Notes: a model not told the origin generated them from the letters alone. Shown: positions 10,871 through 24,967, numbered from the stretch's first letter. The stretch: DNA of 64,000 bases from Melanocharis versteri (GCA_013397845.1 VZTG01004475.1:1096506-1160505), one strand, 5' to 3'. A program made the numbers and translations.

Positions 10871-13800
10871 CACAGGGAAAATGAGGTGAAAAATTTGTGG
10901 GTCAAGATAAAGATGGGGAGATCACCTAACTGCGACTGTTGCACACAAAACAGACTCAGCTTGAGGAAAATTAATATATTACCAATTAAAACGGAATTGG
11001 ATAGTGAGAGACGATGACAAAAATTAAAAGAACACCCTCCTCTCACCCCTATTTTGCAGACTCAACTCCCACCTCCTATCCTGCCTGTGGATATGGTGAA
11101 TGGGGGCTGGACTCTGACTCATTGAGTGGTCAGTGGGACCAGAGCTTCGAGAAACACACAGTGACTCTTAGAGTTGTGTTTCACACTTCCTTTCCCTTTC
11201 TGTGTCTCCTATGTTAGCTCTAATTTTGATCACAATCTCTTTAGCTGGGAAAGGATCTTTCTTCTAAAGAGCATCTGTGTGGGTTGATTTCCATACACAG
11301 GGGCAAATGATTTTGCCTAATCCAACCTGTAAATGGAGAAAGAAGGGATTGAGAAACATACCACGCAGTGCATAAAGGGACTGTGACTACATGAAATATG
11401 TAGGCGAGCTTTTAAAAACTTACATTGATTAATGGCTTGCATAAATTTAAGCAAGGCAGTACCAAATGCAACTATGATTTATCAATATTTAACTGTGAGA
11501 TGGATAAGCCATAAGTAATCAATAACAACAGACAATTAGGATACTGAGGCAATTAAGAGAATGGCAGTGGATGGCAAATGGCTCTAATAGCCTCACGAGA
11601 GAACTCTAATGATGATGATGGTAATGGGCAGCTGTAGCAAACTGCTCAGCATCCAGCCACAGGAATGTGAAAGGCACAGTCGTGGTTGTGACAAGCATTC
11701 CCAAATCCTGGAGCTTTCCCAGCCCACTGTGGCCCACCAGGCACTGCTGCTGGTCCTTGGTGTCCCCACTCACAGCTCGGGGCTCCAAACTCACATCTCA
11801 CCTTTCCTGGAGGAGGTGTTTGCTGCCACAGCAGTTGTTTCCTAGCAGCGAGGGGTTTTAATGCTGATCTGCTTCTGCTGGTCCCACCCTGGTATTTTTC
11901 TAAGTGTTTTTCATCCCCTCAAAAGTCCATAACCTCTGGCCTTCTCTTCTCTACTTCCTCAGTTTCCCAGGCTGACAGCTCACTGTTTCTGCTGAGTCTC
12001 TTTCCTGGTACAGAGGTTTCTTTGTTTCTTTGGGACACTACTTTCCTGAAACCAACTCTCCTATTTTCCCATTTCAATATTCCACACTGACATTTGAATT
12101 CCATATTCCAGAGGCAATGTTCCTTTCAAATAGTTCCTTTCCCCCTCATTCTGCAGCTGTCCTAACGATGCTGTTCCTGCATTATTTTTCCTATGTGCTA
12201 TTTATTGTGTTAAATCAGCCATTTGTTAGTTCAGCAGTTCCGCTGCAGTTTGTAGATATTCCCGGGCCTTAAAATTATGCAAAATCAGCAATTTGGTTAG
12301 TTCCTGTCTCACCACAAGTAATGCCAAATGTATTTTCACAGGGTTGGCAAAAATTGTGCCAAGGCCCATCTTGTCTTTAATGATCCCCTCTCTGCTACTC
12401 TGGGACAATATTATGTTAAGGCCTATCCAGCTCATTGGTTCCCTTCACCTGAAATAGCAAATTAGGAGGGAGCCTATCAGCCTGTCTTGGCTCACTGGTT
12501 CCCTTCCCCTGCTATGGAAAAAATTCATCTATGCTGGTTTTGGATTTCCCCTTACATCGCCTCCATCAGGAGAGCACATAAAGAGAATTCACTGGCAAAT
12601 TCTCAGTTTAGAAAAATCATTTTAGCCTTATTGATCGACAGAAAATTAGCCACATAGCTTGCAAATTGTTCTTTACCCTCTCTGATACCATTTTTGGGTT
12701 TTTTCCCCCCTGGAAATACGTTAGTTATAGAATAGTTTTTCAAGCAAATGGCAAAAAATCATCCCTGTTCCCATAGTTTCTGATTCTATTGCACACACGT
12801 AGTATTGGATGCTGGCATGGTACAGTGGCATATTTAGATGGGAAAACAGTTCAAAATGTACTTTATGTTTTAGCTGATAGAGTTACCAGTTGAGATACTC
12901 AGAGGAAAAAAAGCTACAAAAAAGTCAGATACCAATTCATCAGCATTTTTTCTAAAGAATGTAGCCATTGTTGGACACAGGATGTACATGTAAATTAATT
13001 GCTGTTAGGGTCTTGTCCTTCTTGCCAATGAAATGGTAATCTTAGTATTAAAAACAATATGTTGTTGGTTTTGAGAAACACTTATTATATAAACATGCAG
13101 TCAAGGCAGCCAAAGTAACAGTAATTTTAAGCAGAATCTAATTTTTATTTGTCTTTAAAAGCCCTTGGCATACTTTATGACCACTCAGTGGAAGGTTTTT
13201 TCAGAACAAGGCCCAGGGGAAGAGTGGTACATCCTTACTTTCTGTACACTTTACTATTCTTGTAATGAACCTGTTCTGCCAAACTCATGAGTACCAAACT
13301 GATTTCTATACTTATCATAGAAATGGCAATAAACTAGTTCATATTTTGCAGTTTGAGATAGTTAACTTGCTCGGAATACATTTTATTACGAGGAAAGCAT
13401 AGTCTGGACAATTTATAGATTAATAACAACAGAAAAAAGTTGGTTATGGTTTAAATGAAGAATGTGTCAGTCCTACTAAGAAGTAGTACTTTTACTATGA
13501 GGTGGGAAATAAGATTTTGTGAAGAAACTGTATGTGCACCAAATATTAAGTTTTGAAGCATTGCTTTATTTTAACATTTTAACAGGCCTATTTTAACATT
13601 AAGCATAAACTAGGGCAGGTTGTTTCAAGAAATTTATTGGCCACATTGAAAGATACTGGACTATCTAAATCTCCCTTATATGGCTTAGTGATATCCTGTT
13701 TCATTTCAGATACCATTTTAAATATCCAGTGAGTCATTTGTAATAAATAATCATGTGGGGAGTAAAACCATTCCTGACTGGTAACTTGGGAGCACGCCAT

Positions 13801-15474
13801 GAGTTTTGCCACTACAGATGTGATCCTGCACTGTTCTGTAGTGAAACCTCTGATAAACTTCCCTACCCAAGACTGTATCAGTAAATCAAAATCACATCGT
13901 GCCTAAAATATTCTTTTTTGCTGAAAACTCTGCAGGATTAAAATGATCAGATTATAAAACATCCAGGTGTTGTGTGGGCCTGTGGGTGATTCTCCTTTAT
14001 CAGCAGCAGGTAGTGTCAGCAGCTTTAGCAGCAGGATACCTGCAGCAGTTCGTGCATCCGTGGTTTGGGTCTGTTTTCCAAAATTGAGCCATGGAAACAA
14101 CTCCAAGAGAAACAAAGTAAGGTGTTTATATGCTACTGGTTAAAGGGAAGATGTCCTTGATGTTGTGACTTGTGTCTTGTAAGGATGGATTGATGGTGTT
14201 TCTTTCTGACACAAACGCACAGCAGCCCAAAATGACACCAGATGCTCTGGGGATGTTCTCCCCGTGGCAAGCTGCTGTCAGGGATCTGCTGCTTCCCCGT
14301 GCTGGGAGTTTGGCCTGTAAAGGGCTGCAGTACAGTCCCACAGTTCAGCTGAGAAAAACTGCAGAATTACTGCTAATTAAAATTAAAGCAGTTCACATAC
14401 GCCGCCTATTTCTGCCTAAAAGTGTTCAGGTGGATTTGTTGTTCTTGCCTCCCTCAGTGGAATGTGTTTGGCAGAAAGACATTTGGATACACACGTCTAT
14501 AATTTGTGTGTGCGCCTCTATACATTTATATATATATGCATATACATGGAGATAGATCTATATAAATATTTATATGTAAACATGAACATCCAATGCTTTT
14601 ATTTTGTGATTTTTGTTTTCATGAGTAAGGCAGACCTTGAAAAAGCCTGTGAAACCTTTTGAAGTGTTTTTAGGAAGTTTCCAACCAATTTATTACAGAT
14701 TCTTTAATAAATTTACATTTTAACATCCCATTAAAACCTAATTATTTGGAACAACCAAAGAAGAAAACTCAGAATTAAACACAGAGGGAACATTTAAAGC
14801 CCTGATATAAAATGTTTGCTATTTTTATGTAGTTATTTACAACTGTGTTGTGGCTGAATTAATGAGTTAATTTATTACCTGTATATGAGTATTTATTGTT
14901 GGTGTCATTATCATGTAACTGTAATTTTAATTAATTCCTTGACAGCGTCTGTGATTTCTGTGTGGAACATTAAATGTCAAATTGGCTTTCTTTGTTGCCT
15001 CATTTGTAAGTATTAAAGTATTTATGTACAGTACAAAGAAATTAGTAACAATTACTGTGAGAGATCTATTGCATATGCTAAATGAAAGCAGAGTGCAAAA
15101 AACCCACCCTGTTGAAGTTTAGAGCACTTTAGATTGTTTAGAAGTTGTGTTAAGCATAGAACATGTGTTCAAATGCAAAAAAGCAATAATCCATGTATCA
15201 TTGCTGCATGTGTGTCCCTGTGTCTGTCTGTTTGATAGTTTCTCTGATTTTTGAAGAGCACATTATAGAAGGATATTTTTACAGTGATACTGAGGCAGAG
15301 GTGGGCAACTGCAGCCACATCATTGGTGATTAAGTGATTCTGTATGCTTGTTTTATTCATATTTAGATTAGTGAGAATCAGCTCTTCAGACTGAGTTTAT
15401 CGAGAGTCCTCACTTTCTAATTCAGTGTAAAAATGTTATGGGATTCTTGAAATCTGAGCATATAAATCAGAACT
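10871..15474. other. Unique DNA, no gene recognised
   Basis: No gene, RNA gene or interspersed repeat is recognisable. A short ATG/GAT repeat lies near 11608-11626, and a diverged 60-bp tandem duplication at about 12420-12540. The block 11400-11600 and the block around 14880-15060 are unique and rich in TAAT-type homeodomain cores. They may be conserved noncoding sequence, though I cannot test this. Confidence 0.5.
12420..12535. repeat. Diverged 60-bp tandem duplication
   Basis: 'ctcattggttcccttcacctg' at 12431 recurs as 'ctcactggttcccttcccctg' at 12491, exactly 60 bases later. Each copy is preceded by a related 'cctatcc/cctgtct' context and followed by related sequence for a few bases. Similarity is strong only over about 25-30 bases of each copy. 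Confidence 0.5.
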
Positions 15475-15584
15475 GGTTTGGTTTGGTTTTTTGGGGGTTT
15501 TGGGGGGTTTTATTTTGGGGGTTTTTTGGGGGGGTTTGTTTGTTTGTTTGTTGTTTTTTGGTTTTGTTTTTGGGGTTTTTTTTG
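15475..15584 (+). repeat. G/T-rich low-complexity tract, quadruplex-prone
   Basis: Directly visible runs G5, G6, G5 and G7 are separated by T-rich spacers of about 4, 9 and 6 bases, then (TTTG)n and more T-rich sequence with a G4 run. Four G-runs with short loops on the plus strand fit the usual definition of a potential G-quadruplex. The open frames across it encode only Gly, Phe, Leu, Val and Trp low-complexity peptides and are not genes. Confidence 0.8.
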
Positions 15585-18500
15585 CATTTTCAGTACACGT
15601 TCTGGCAGCAGAGGAAGTTCCATATAGCTGGATAATTGCTGGACTAGCCCTGAAAGTCCAGATACTGCCCCACGCCTTCCCAGCAGCAGCAGGAGCAGTG
15701 GCAGTAGTGGCAGTGTGACCCTGGAACCCTGATTTTCCTCTTCACCTCGTGCTAATTCTCACTGCAAATCTGGTCAGCCACTCGTATGGCGAAGCACCAT
15801 GAATGAACAGAAGAACTAAGAAGAGTGTGGCATGCGAGATGAATGTTTTCTGACAAAAAAAAAAAATCTATTTCAATTTCTTTTCTATTAGAAATAGACT
15901 ACAATAGGGTTTAGGCAAAACTTTTGCTTCTTTCAGTTTCGTAATTAAATTTCCCATTCCACAAGCACATCTTGAAAGGACTGGGTGCTGAAATTTTGCA
16001 AACCTGCTAAGCCATGAGTGGTTACTACAGTGTTGACATCCTGTAAACCTTGTAAAGTCCCTTCCTGTTTTTGTGCTGGCCCAGAATAGAATTTTACAAC
16101 CAAAGCTGTTAAATATACTGAAGATGTTTTAGCAGAGCTCACTTTTTGAGGTTGTTGAAGGCATGGATACAAACCTGAAGGACAAAGCGAAATCCAGTTT
16201 TTACGTGCAAGTATTTGGTAGTGAACCAGGATAGGAAACTTCGAATTTTTATTCAGAGTGGTCATCTTTATTTGATTGATTATTCTAACTATATAGATTT
16301 TTTTATTATCCTATTAGAATATTGTATTCCTACCACCAATTGAAATTTAAAATAATTGATATAAAATACAGGTTGGAGAAGGCCATTTAATTAACACAAA
16401 AAATTGAAAAATAGATTCTAAGAAATCTCACCATAATTTTAAGTTGATGAGGTAGCCTGGATGTATCTTTTCATATTCCATATTTTAAACCTTAAGGTAA
16501 TTAAAATATGCTAAATCTTTTAATCTCTACATCTACTTTTCATTTACAGATAAATCAATAAACAATCCAGGAGATGCCAATGGCTTTATATAACGCTGAT
16601 TGCAAGAGAAAACTTTATTTCTCACAGCAGAAAAATCCACCCACATGGAATCTTTTGAATGGTCCTGATAAGTATCTTCTGTATTAATGAGGCTTATTTG
16701 CATGGTAAAAATGCTTATTTTGTGTTTTCCTGCTTTAGTGTCATTTCAGCCTTTCATTTGCAGATTAAACAGGCAACTGAACATGGGAGGGGTTTTTTGT
16801 ATAAGCTTTTTTTATTTAGTTATGGTATTTTTTTTATCCAGGAGCATTACAAGCCAAGATGCTGATCTTTTATGAAGTCACCATACTGATGTTCATACTA
16901 TAATACAGTATATGGCTAAAAAGAGGCCAATGTTAAAGGGAATAATAAGACATTTATTTAGGTTCAGGTGCCTTCTAAGATTTATGCAGTGGTACAATTA
17001 ATTAAAAAATTATAATGGATTGATGCAGACCCAAATGAAGAGTTTTGAGTCCCCAAAGTTGCCATACAGTCACTGCAAGAGCTGATTCCAGTGTAACCAC
17101 ACACTGAAGGATTTATTTTATTTTTCAAAACTTTTTTTCGAGACCTGAGCCACAGCTCTTTCAGGACTGGCTTATCGAGTGGCAAGTTTAATCTACATGG
17201 GTGTATAAATCCTCGCATTTGAGCTTCCATAAATTAAGACTGGTTTGACCTGGAGCACGACGTTGTGGTGGTGCTTAGTTCCCTCCAGAGCAGGGAAGCA
17301 TTGTGCTGTGCACAGGGCTGCAGATGAAAGACAGACCTGCCCTAGAGAGCTTCCAGCCTAAATGGACCTGACAAGTAATAGCAGGAAAGAGCTGTTATTC
17401 ATATTCTCTTCTTGTACCTGGAAAACTGATTCATAGAAGATGTTATGAAAAGCCCATAAAAGTCAGGAAAAGGCTCCCAGTGACTTCAGTGGATCTATGG
17501 TGTTCTATCAGCCAAGCACTTAGGGACATGCTTAAATGATTGTCTGTGAGGCCTGTTCCACACAAGGTTTGCAGAATAGGCTGGAAACTGTATTTCTGGT
17601 GCCAGTACTGGATGAATTACCCACAAATGCTGTAATTTTGCCAAAGAGTAAATCTATTTATGGAGGCTGTTCAGTCTTCCAGCAGTTAGACAATCCCATA
17701 TGTATGGGAACACGCACCTTGCATTTCAGTTAGAGCCCCCAGATCTGATTTGCAGCCTATGAAAATCAATTCAGTTCTTCAGCAGACTTTGCCCGGTGGC
17801 TCCGGGGAATTTTAATCATTGATACAAGAATTCCAAAACTGATCTAATGTTTAAGAAAGAATTTCTTCCCTGCTACCACAGAAAATACTGGGTTTGTATC
17901 ATCCTCAGAAATGTCTTACTCATTCTCTCTGAGTAAAGTAGGTCATAATCTGGGGCATCTGGAATATCAGTTGTAGTGAGTCTTGCATGCAGCAGCCAAG
18001 GGCAAGTTCCTCCCCACCAGTGCACTCTTCAGATCTCCCTTGCGAGGTCTAAATTCAGGCTCCTCACCGATGGCAGGAGGAACCTGGCCTGTGCTGGGGT
18101 ACGGATTGTGCAAGGAGGGGAATGGCAAATCACCTGGGGAGTGGGAAAGAAACACTAATAAAAAATGAGGTGGTAGCAAGCCATTAAAGAGGGGCTAGCC
18201 TGTTCCAGCATACTAGAACATCAAACTCCTGCTACAGTGGTATTTATTAGCATCACTAAACATTATTAATTATGCAAGGAGACAGAACTCATGCCATGCA
18301 TACCACCCCCTCCCCACCAGGCATCCTCCTTGTCCCAGAATGTTTATCACCTCATATTTTCATTTGGCCAGATGAGAACGGTCTGGAGTAGAAAAGTGTG
18401 TTTCCAAGGCACCAGTCAAATTTGTGGTTTTGGCTAGAGATACCTCTAGGAATGAGAGAGGAAAGGAAATCGAAGTCGAAATGTCATTCTCACAGGGCAA

Positions 18501-20320
18501 GGGCATAGCTGATGTTCTGGCAGCCTTGGTGACTGAACAGGGGGAAGAAAAGAGAGAATAACAAAAACCAAGCCAGGGCCATTGGCTCAGAGGGATTCAG
18601 AGCACTCTGCTCTGTTAAAAAGAATTTCATGAGAAAAAATGTTGGAGAAACAACTACAGGGCAGACAAGGGTGGGGAGAAAAAGGGCCCTTGCACTTGAT
18701 CAACCACCAGAGTTCTGTGATAGCTTCACCACCAAGCTGAGAAGATTTAATATTGAAATAACTCGCCTCTCCTTCAAAAATTTCCCATGTCTCAAAAATA
18801 TGTATTGTGTAGGGGAGAAATTAATTTAATGGAAACTCTTTACTAAAGTTAACAGAAAATATTTAACTGCGATATTTTCATGCAAGGTAGGAAATGGCAG
18901 GTTTAGGACTATATCTCTGGACTATATCTTAGGACTCTCTATGTTGTGTTAGATCACAAGTGACACCAAACCTGAGTGATCTGCAGCTGTGGGTGCAGTC
19001 AGAGCTGCAATGTGTAAGCACAGCTGGTTGCATTACAGATGCAATCTCATCCAGGACTTGGAATACAAGAGGACTTTTGAGTCTTTTTGGGACTGTTGGG
19101 ATTGAAGGACTTTTGTGATACTGAGGATATTTGGATTGAAGTGGATCCTTACTATTATTATAATGTTAAATGTTTTTGTTAAATGTCCAAAGCAAATATT
19201 GTCTCCTTGGATGTCCAGCAAATCTTTAAGAAAAGCTCCATCTTGCATGTGATGCTCAAGAGTAAACACTGCAAATTTAATTTACTTAAAAATTGTTTTT
19301 GTTGTTGGAGACAGACCAGTGGCAATGCATGAGTAAGCATTTTCCAGTTTTACAGCAGGTAAATAAAGAGTCTTTAATTCTCTTGTTTTGAAAGAAGCAT
19401 TCCTGTGCTTCATTTTTTTACGTAATGGGAATCTGCCAGTGTTGCCTCAGTTTATACTGGGTGTTTCTCCATGCCCTGATCACTGTAGCTGGTCAGAACA
19501 CCTGCAGCCAAAAGCTCTGCTAACTTGTCTTGGCAACTGTGGTTTGCGTGTTTCCCTGCCTCTGGCATGGTTGCTCATTTTGCTGTGTCTTTGAAGTTAA
19601 CTTAGGCTTGCTGTTAAAAGAATGTGTGATTTTCCCTTTCCCAAATGCTTTATTTTCTCATTGACTGACACAAATCTCCCTTAGTTGTCAATGTTCATTA
19701 AAAATCCTTGTCTCTTATTCTGGGCTTGGATAAACATTAGGGAGTTCCAGGTTCTTTTGCTTTCCTGCAGTTTGAGCAGTTCTCAAAACATGCCATAATG
19801 TTCAGTGGCAATGATAAACCTTTTGCTTTTCGTTCTCTGAGGAAGAGCTGGATGAAAGTCCTTTGAACTTGTCTGATTTTTATGGGTGCTGCTGGTAATT
19901 AAGGAAGCACTGCTGAGTTTGAACAGAAAATGCCTCCATTCTTACCCATTGTGAGTGTTTCTGGTAGGATGCAATCTCTGGGGCCCGGAAGAAAGGTCCT
20001 GTAAGGATTCAATATTACTCAATGCAGAGCCTCCAAAACTACCTGAGCATATCTGCATTGCAAATAGCCATTGATAACCACTAGTGTTAATCATTTGGAA
20101 TTTTTGGCTGCTAAAGAAAATGCAGCAGAGGTTGGAAACTTGGAATCCTACCAGTTTAGAGATTACCCCTGCTGTCTACAGGGGAAAAGCCATCTGTAAA
20201 GATGAAAAAAAAAAAACCAACTTTCTATTGACATTAGATTAATAAGAACGGGAAAATAAAGATTGACATTTTTGGATATCAGGATGTTTGCAGATTTAGA
20301 GGGGAGTTGTGTTTTTCATC
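15585..20320. other. Unique AT-rich DNA, no gene recognised
   Basis: No gene or interspersed repeat is recognisable. A minus-strand ATG-initiated frame of 106 codons (15945-16265) has ordinary amino-acid composition but no family I recognise and no visible splice or promoter context. I treat it as a chance frame. Short A runs occur near 15855 and 20204. Confidence 0.55.
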
Positions 20321-20329
20321 CTGAGGGGC

Positions 20330-20560
20330 TCTGGTATCAATAAGCCCTGTGATGCACCGGACGATCCGCAGGGGTGGGATGCAGCTCCCGAGGGAGGTCC
20401 ACGCTGAGAGGTTTCTCCTGGGAGGCTGCAGGGCCCCGTGGCTGGGGAAGGCTCCCGGGGAGTGTGCAATAATCAACAGTGCCATCTTGTGAGCAAAGCC
20501 CACCCCTGCACATCCAAGCGGGAATTCCAGCAGCAATAAAACATACATTTCTGCGCTGTT
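20330..20560. other. Small GC- and CpG-richer block
   Basis: About nine CpG dinucleotides fall within about 220 bases ('accggacgatccgc', 'cccgagg', 'cacgctg', 'cccgtgg', 'cccgggg' and others), while the neighbouring kilobases are AT-rich and CpG-poor. It does not match a CR1 piece that I recognise. A minus-strand frame of 108 codons crosses it but resembles no known protein. It could be an old GC-rich repeat, a small CpG island or an exon; the sequence does not decide. Confidence 0.4.
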
Positions 20561-23500
20561 GCCTTTCAGGAGTGTCCAGGTCCTTCTGAGCAGGTACCTG
20601 TCCAAAACGCCAGGATCATGGATTGTCTCCTCACATTAACAGACTCCCGTGCTGGTTGTACCCCCTGATCTTGTAGGCAGGGTCGTCTGGTGGTTTATCC
20701 TGTAAATCAATACCTGCTATCAAATCCAGCAGTGCATAGCAGGATCTTACCTCCTTGTATCCCCTGTGACCTTCCTTTGCTTTCTTATTGTCATTCAACA
20801 AGTAAGAGCATGCAAATCCACCATGAAAGGCACTTTAGCAAATAATAGTCAATCCTACTTTATAAAGAATGATTTATGATATTATTTCTGTTATTCATTA
20901 TTGGCTCCATTCCTTGAGATGATGGAGGACCTATCTTTATTAACCTCAGCTAGCTGAAAACATTTCGTCTATGAGCTTTTTTTGAAGAAATGCATCTCGG
21001 TAACTCATGATGGAAGGCATCTGTGCTGACCCATCAGCACTGCTGTGACTTTCAATATATTATACTTAATAACAGATAAACATCCTTAGCCAGAAACAGA
21101 ATCCTGCACTGCAGCTTGATTACATCTGCAAAGAACAGTGATTGCCCTGAGTATTTGAATACAAAAACAGTGAGTGATGGCAAGCAAACACAATCTGTTT
21201 AAAGCCCTGCTGATGGAATACTTTCGATGCTCAAAACAAGGGTTTGTCATTATTCCAAGGTGGCATGTGCTCCCCCCAGTGATTGTGGCAGTTGTCCCTA
21301 ATCTGGGTGGGGAGATAGTGAGTACAGGGGCAGTTTCCTCTGGAACACGCAGCTGAACTTTGCAAAGTAAAAGTGGGGCAAAATGGCCTCATAAAAGATT
21401 TCTGGAACAATGCAGTCAAGAGGAACAGCCGCTGTGGGGATCTTCATGCCAAGGCTGGATGCTGCCTGGAAGATAATGTTTGGACAAATGTAACCATTGT
21501 GCTCAAGCAGAATGATTGTGAGAAAAGAACTACCGTGATGCATTGCTGTTATTTGCTTTTATACCCATCTTAAAGAACTAATTGATACTACCAAATTTAT
21601 TTTTAGGGAAAAATCCTTAATCGTGAACAAAGGTATTACAAAATTTAGTAAAAGACTGAAGCCTTTGATGATGAATTTATTTCTGCCTTTGCTCCATTAG
21701 TAGCTTCTGTGTTTTGAGGGCCTCTGTGATTCTCATTGATATTGATTTGATGCTCTGGGTCTGCAACAGGTCAGACTAGATGGATCTCTGGTAGATATCA
21801 CCTGGGAGGCCACAGCTTGTACAGTGCAGGTAGCAGCATTCAACTTCAAAGGCTTCCTAGAATTTTAATGGGTAAATATTACAATAACAGGGTTTTTTTG
21901 GGATAACCAGAGTCTTCTTCCTTTCAAGGCCCATTAATTTAAAGGAAAATAGTAAGGAAAAAAACAAACCAAACCCAAACAAAAAAACCCCTAATGCAAA
22001 TCAAACCAAGCCAAAAGAACCTATTCAATTATTTCAGATGTCTTCATCGTTTTTCTTGTGACCAGGATATTGTTATGGTACCGTTGTGTTCTGATGTAGA
22101 AAGCAAAGAATTTTCTTTGCTAGTGCTTAATTGATTTATATACAAACACATACATATACAGTATATATTGCTGATGCAATACCCAAAGGGAAAGAAAGCA
22201 GCAGAAGAGACATTTTGGTGTGTTTGTTGTCAGGAAATGTCATGATTCATCTTTCATGAGCATCTGCAAATATGCATCTGCCAAATCTATTTTACTAAAA
22301 GCTTCTTCTCAGCCAAACATATTCTCACCCCAAGAGTACAACATTTTTGATTGACAAGTAGAAAAGGATTAATGATTGCTTGAATGTCTCTACAGATTCC
22401 CACACTCCCATTTTCTGCTGCACAATAGGAACAAGGACCATGATTCACTCTCACTGTCACATGGTAGGAATAACTTTATTGTTTTTCCAGTTCTGTACAC
22501 ATCCTTTTGAAGAGACACAGAGGGAACAAACAAGGCCTTACAGGACGAAGAGTAGGGCCTTCCTCAGTGGTTAGCTTCACTTAAAAATTTACTTCCTAAC
22601 TGCTATTTCCAGAGCACTGCATTCTAATCTGCATGAGATACTACTAATGAAATGAAATTTATGGAAGTTGGTGTCATTCTTGCTCTGCTATTAAGAAGGT
22701 CTGTGGCAGTCCAACAGATAAAACTGTCGTAATTATCAGGGCTCATCAGGCCACACAGTTTCCTGTCTTTCTCTGATTTCATTCAGCTCTTGCTCTCATA
22801 CCTAGAGAACAAAATTTCCATTATAGATGTGCAATGAAATTGTAAGCAATGTTTTAACAGGCTGAACACAAAAATTGCACTGGGGCATTAAAGTAAAGTT
22901 TGATATCTTGCAATAAGGATATACTTTGCTATTCTGTGCCTACCCTTCAGTTTGAGACTAAATATTGCAGAGCACATGAAGTTGCTACTGAGCTTCCTGA
23001 CAGTTCTGAGCCATAGTCTGTTGGTTTTCATTAGGAGCAGGGGAGAGAAGGGAGAGGAATTGTTATAGTTTATTTTGGCAAATGGAGTTGTCAACATCTT
23101 CTGAAATCAGCAAACAGTAAGCCCAAACTGGGGACATTAAGCTTCATTTAAGATCATAGAAATAACTTTTGTCCCATGGTTAGGATTAAAGCTCAGGTAT
23201 TTTAACATGCAGCGCTCCTCTCTAATCTTAAACCCCAGGTTATTTCAATATAGAAATGAAACTGTGCCCTCCAGATTGCAACTAAATGTGGATAACATGA
23301 CATCATAGTTTGCCATGAGGATCATATTTGGGTACTGTAAATGATAAAGTACAGAAAGATCACCAATGAATTCCAAGTATCATTTTGTAGTATGAGAAAT
23401 TAGACCAAAAGAAAGAAAAAGCTGTATTCCAACAGTATTTGTTGACTTTTCCTTTTTCATCCTCAGCGGTAAATTGACAGCATTTCATTAGTTTATATTG

Positions 23501-24931
23501 TGTTTCCTTCCTCAACAGCTCCATTTCTAACTTAATCTGGTTTTTGCTGGAGAAAAAAAGACTTGATTAACCTCATCTTGTTTAATGCTTAATTGTATTT
23601 TTATCTTCTCTCTAAAAGTAGCAAACCTATCAGTAAAGTGTGTGAGTGTGTGTAAATTCTCTGTTGCTATCCACAAAAGCCATTTAGAAGGATTGTCCCC
23701 CTCTTGCTTGTTTGTTTGTTCGGTTGGGTTTTTTTTGCTTCTTTTCATTCACGTAGACTAAAAAGAAAATATTCAGAACAGCAAAACAACAACAGAACTC
23801 TGTGTGGTTCATTTATTTTCTAATGTGGGGTGAACTTCAGAATGTGCTTTCTGCGCTGGAAATGCAAATACCTGTTTTGGCTAACTCCCTCCCCATCCTG
23901 CTGCCCACCCCTCTGGGGTGCAGATTAGAGACATGGTCTCCTGTATAAAAAAGGATAAGTGAGTTAATAAAAAATAAAGTACATAGGAGGCCGGAGTAAA
24001 TGGAGCATATAATTTTTTCATGAACTGGTCTCTTAAGTTTCATTTTGCAAGGCATCGTGATTTTCTACATATTTATGAAAATATGAAAGAGCGCACTCGA
24101 TGCTTAATGTGCAATCTACTTAGCAATTTTAAGTAAGGCTGTATCTTGCTTTCCCTGTCAGAAAACCCAGAATCTTCTGCAGGCACTGCCACAAATGATA
24201 GCAAGATCTGTTCCGAGTTTCTGTAACACTGCAAACCTTCCTCCAGAACTACTTGTCTTGCAGAACAAGTCTACGTGCCAGTTTGTGCTGTTTGGTAACA
24301 TGCAAGCAAAAACATTGTCAGACTGGTTCTCAAGGATGGAATGTGATGCTTCAAGAATAAAAGTTGCTTAAGACTGATATCATTGTATACATATAAAATA
24401 AAGTGCAACTCTTAAGAGAGATGGGTGAATATAAACTTTTGAAAAACTTATGAGATAGAAGTGGGTTTTTTTTCTAACATCCAAATGGTGTTTTCAATCT
24501 TGAAAGCTCTGAAGCAGTTTATAAAGATAATTAGGCATAAATGTCCCCATTTCACAGCTGTGCAAACAGAGGGAAACAGTTCTGTAACCTACTTACCAAA
24601 ATCTTACAGAGGTAAGCAAATCTTGAGCCACCAGATTGCAAGCACTGGTTCGTTAACATCGCTTTTGTGTGCCTGCTTCTTTGTAGCTAAATTAATTAAT
24701 ATTGATATATCAAAGCAGCAAAAGTAGACCTAGATCTCAAGCTCTGTTTCATTTCTGTGTAAAGTTACATTTCTTTGATAAGACATCAGCTTCAGAACAA
24801 TTCAATATATTTCAGTTCTGTGCCTCGTTGCAGCCTTTGAATGCCGCTAAAATTTCCAGTTTCGTGTCGAGGAAGTTGTAAAGCAAGAGGCACCTGCCCG
24901 TAGCACTGTGAGAGCATCACACCCAGGAGTG

Positions 24932-24967
24932 GTGCAAGGAGCCATCCAGGTGCAACGAGCCATCCAG
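24932..24967. repeat. 18-bp tandem duplication
   Basis: GTGCAAGGAGCCATCCAG is followed directly by GTGCAACGAGCCATCCAG, with one difference, and then by a partial, diverged third copy. On the minus strand this gives a repeated Ala-Pro-Gly-Trp-Leu peptide in an open frame, which is a by-product of the duplication. Confidence 0.85.

Noticed and set aside
21764..21790. 'caacaggtcagactagatggatctctgg', resembling the CR1 motif 'gactagatgatct'
   Set aside because: Only one short motif matches, and the flanks show no other CR1 landmark in order.
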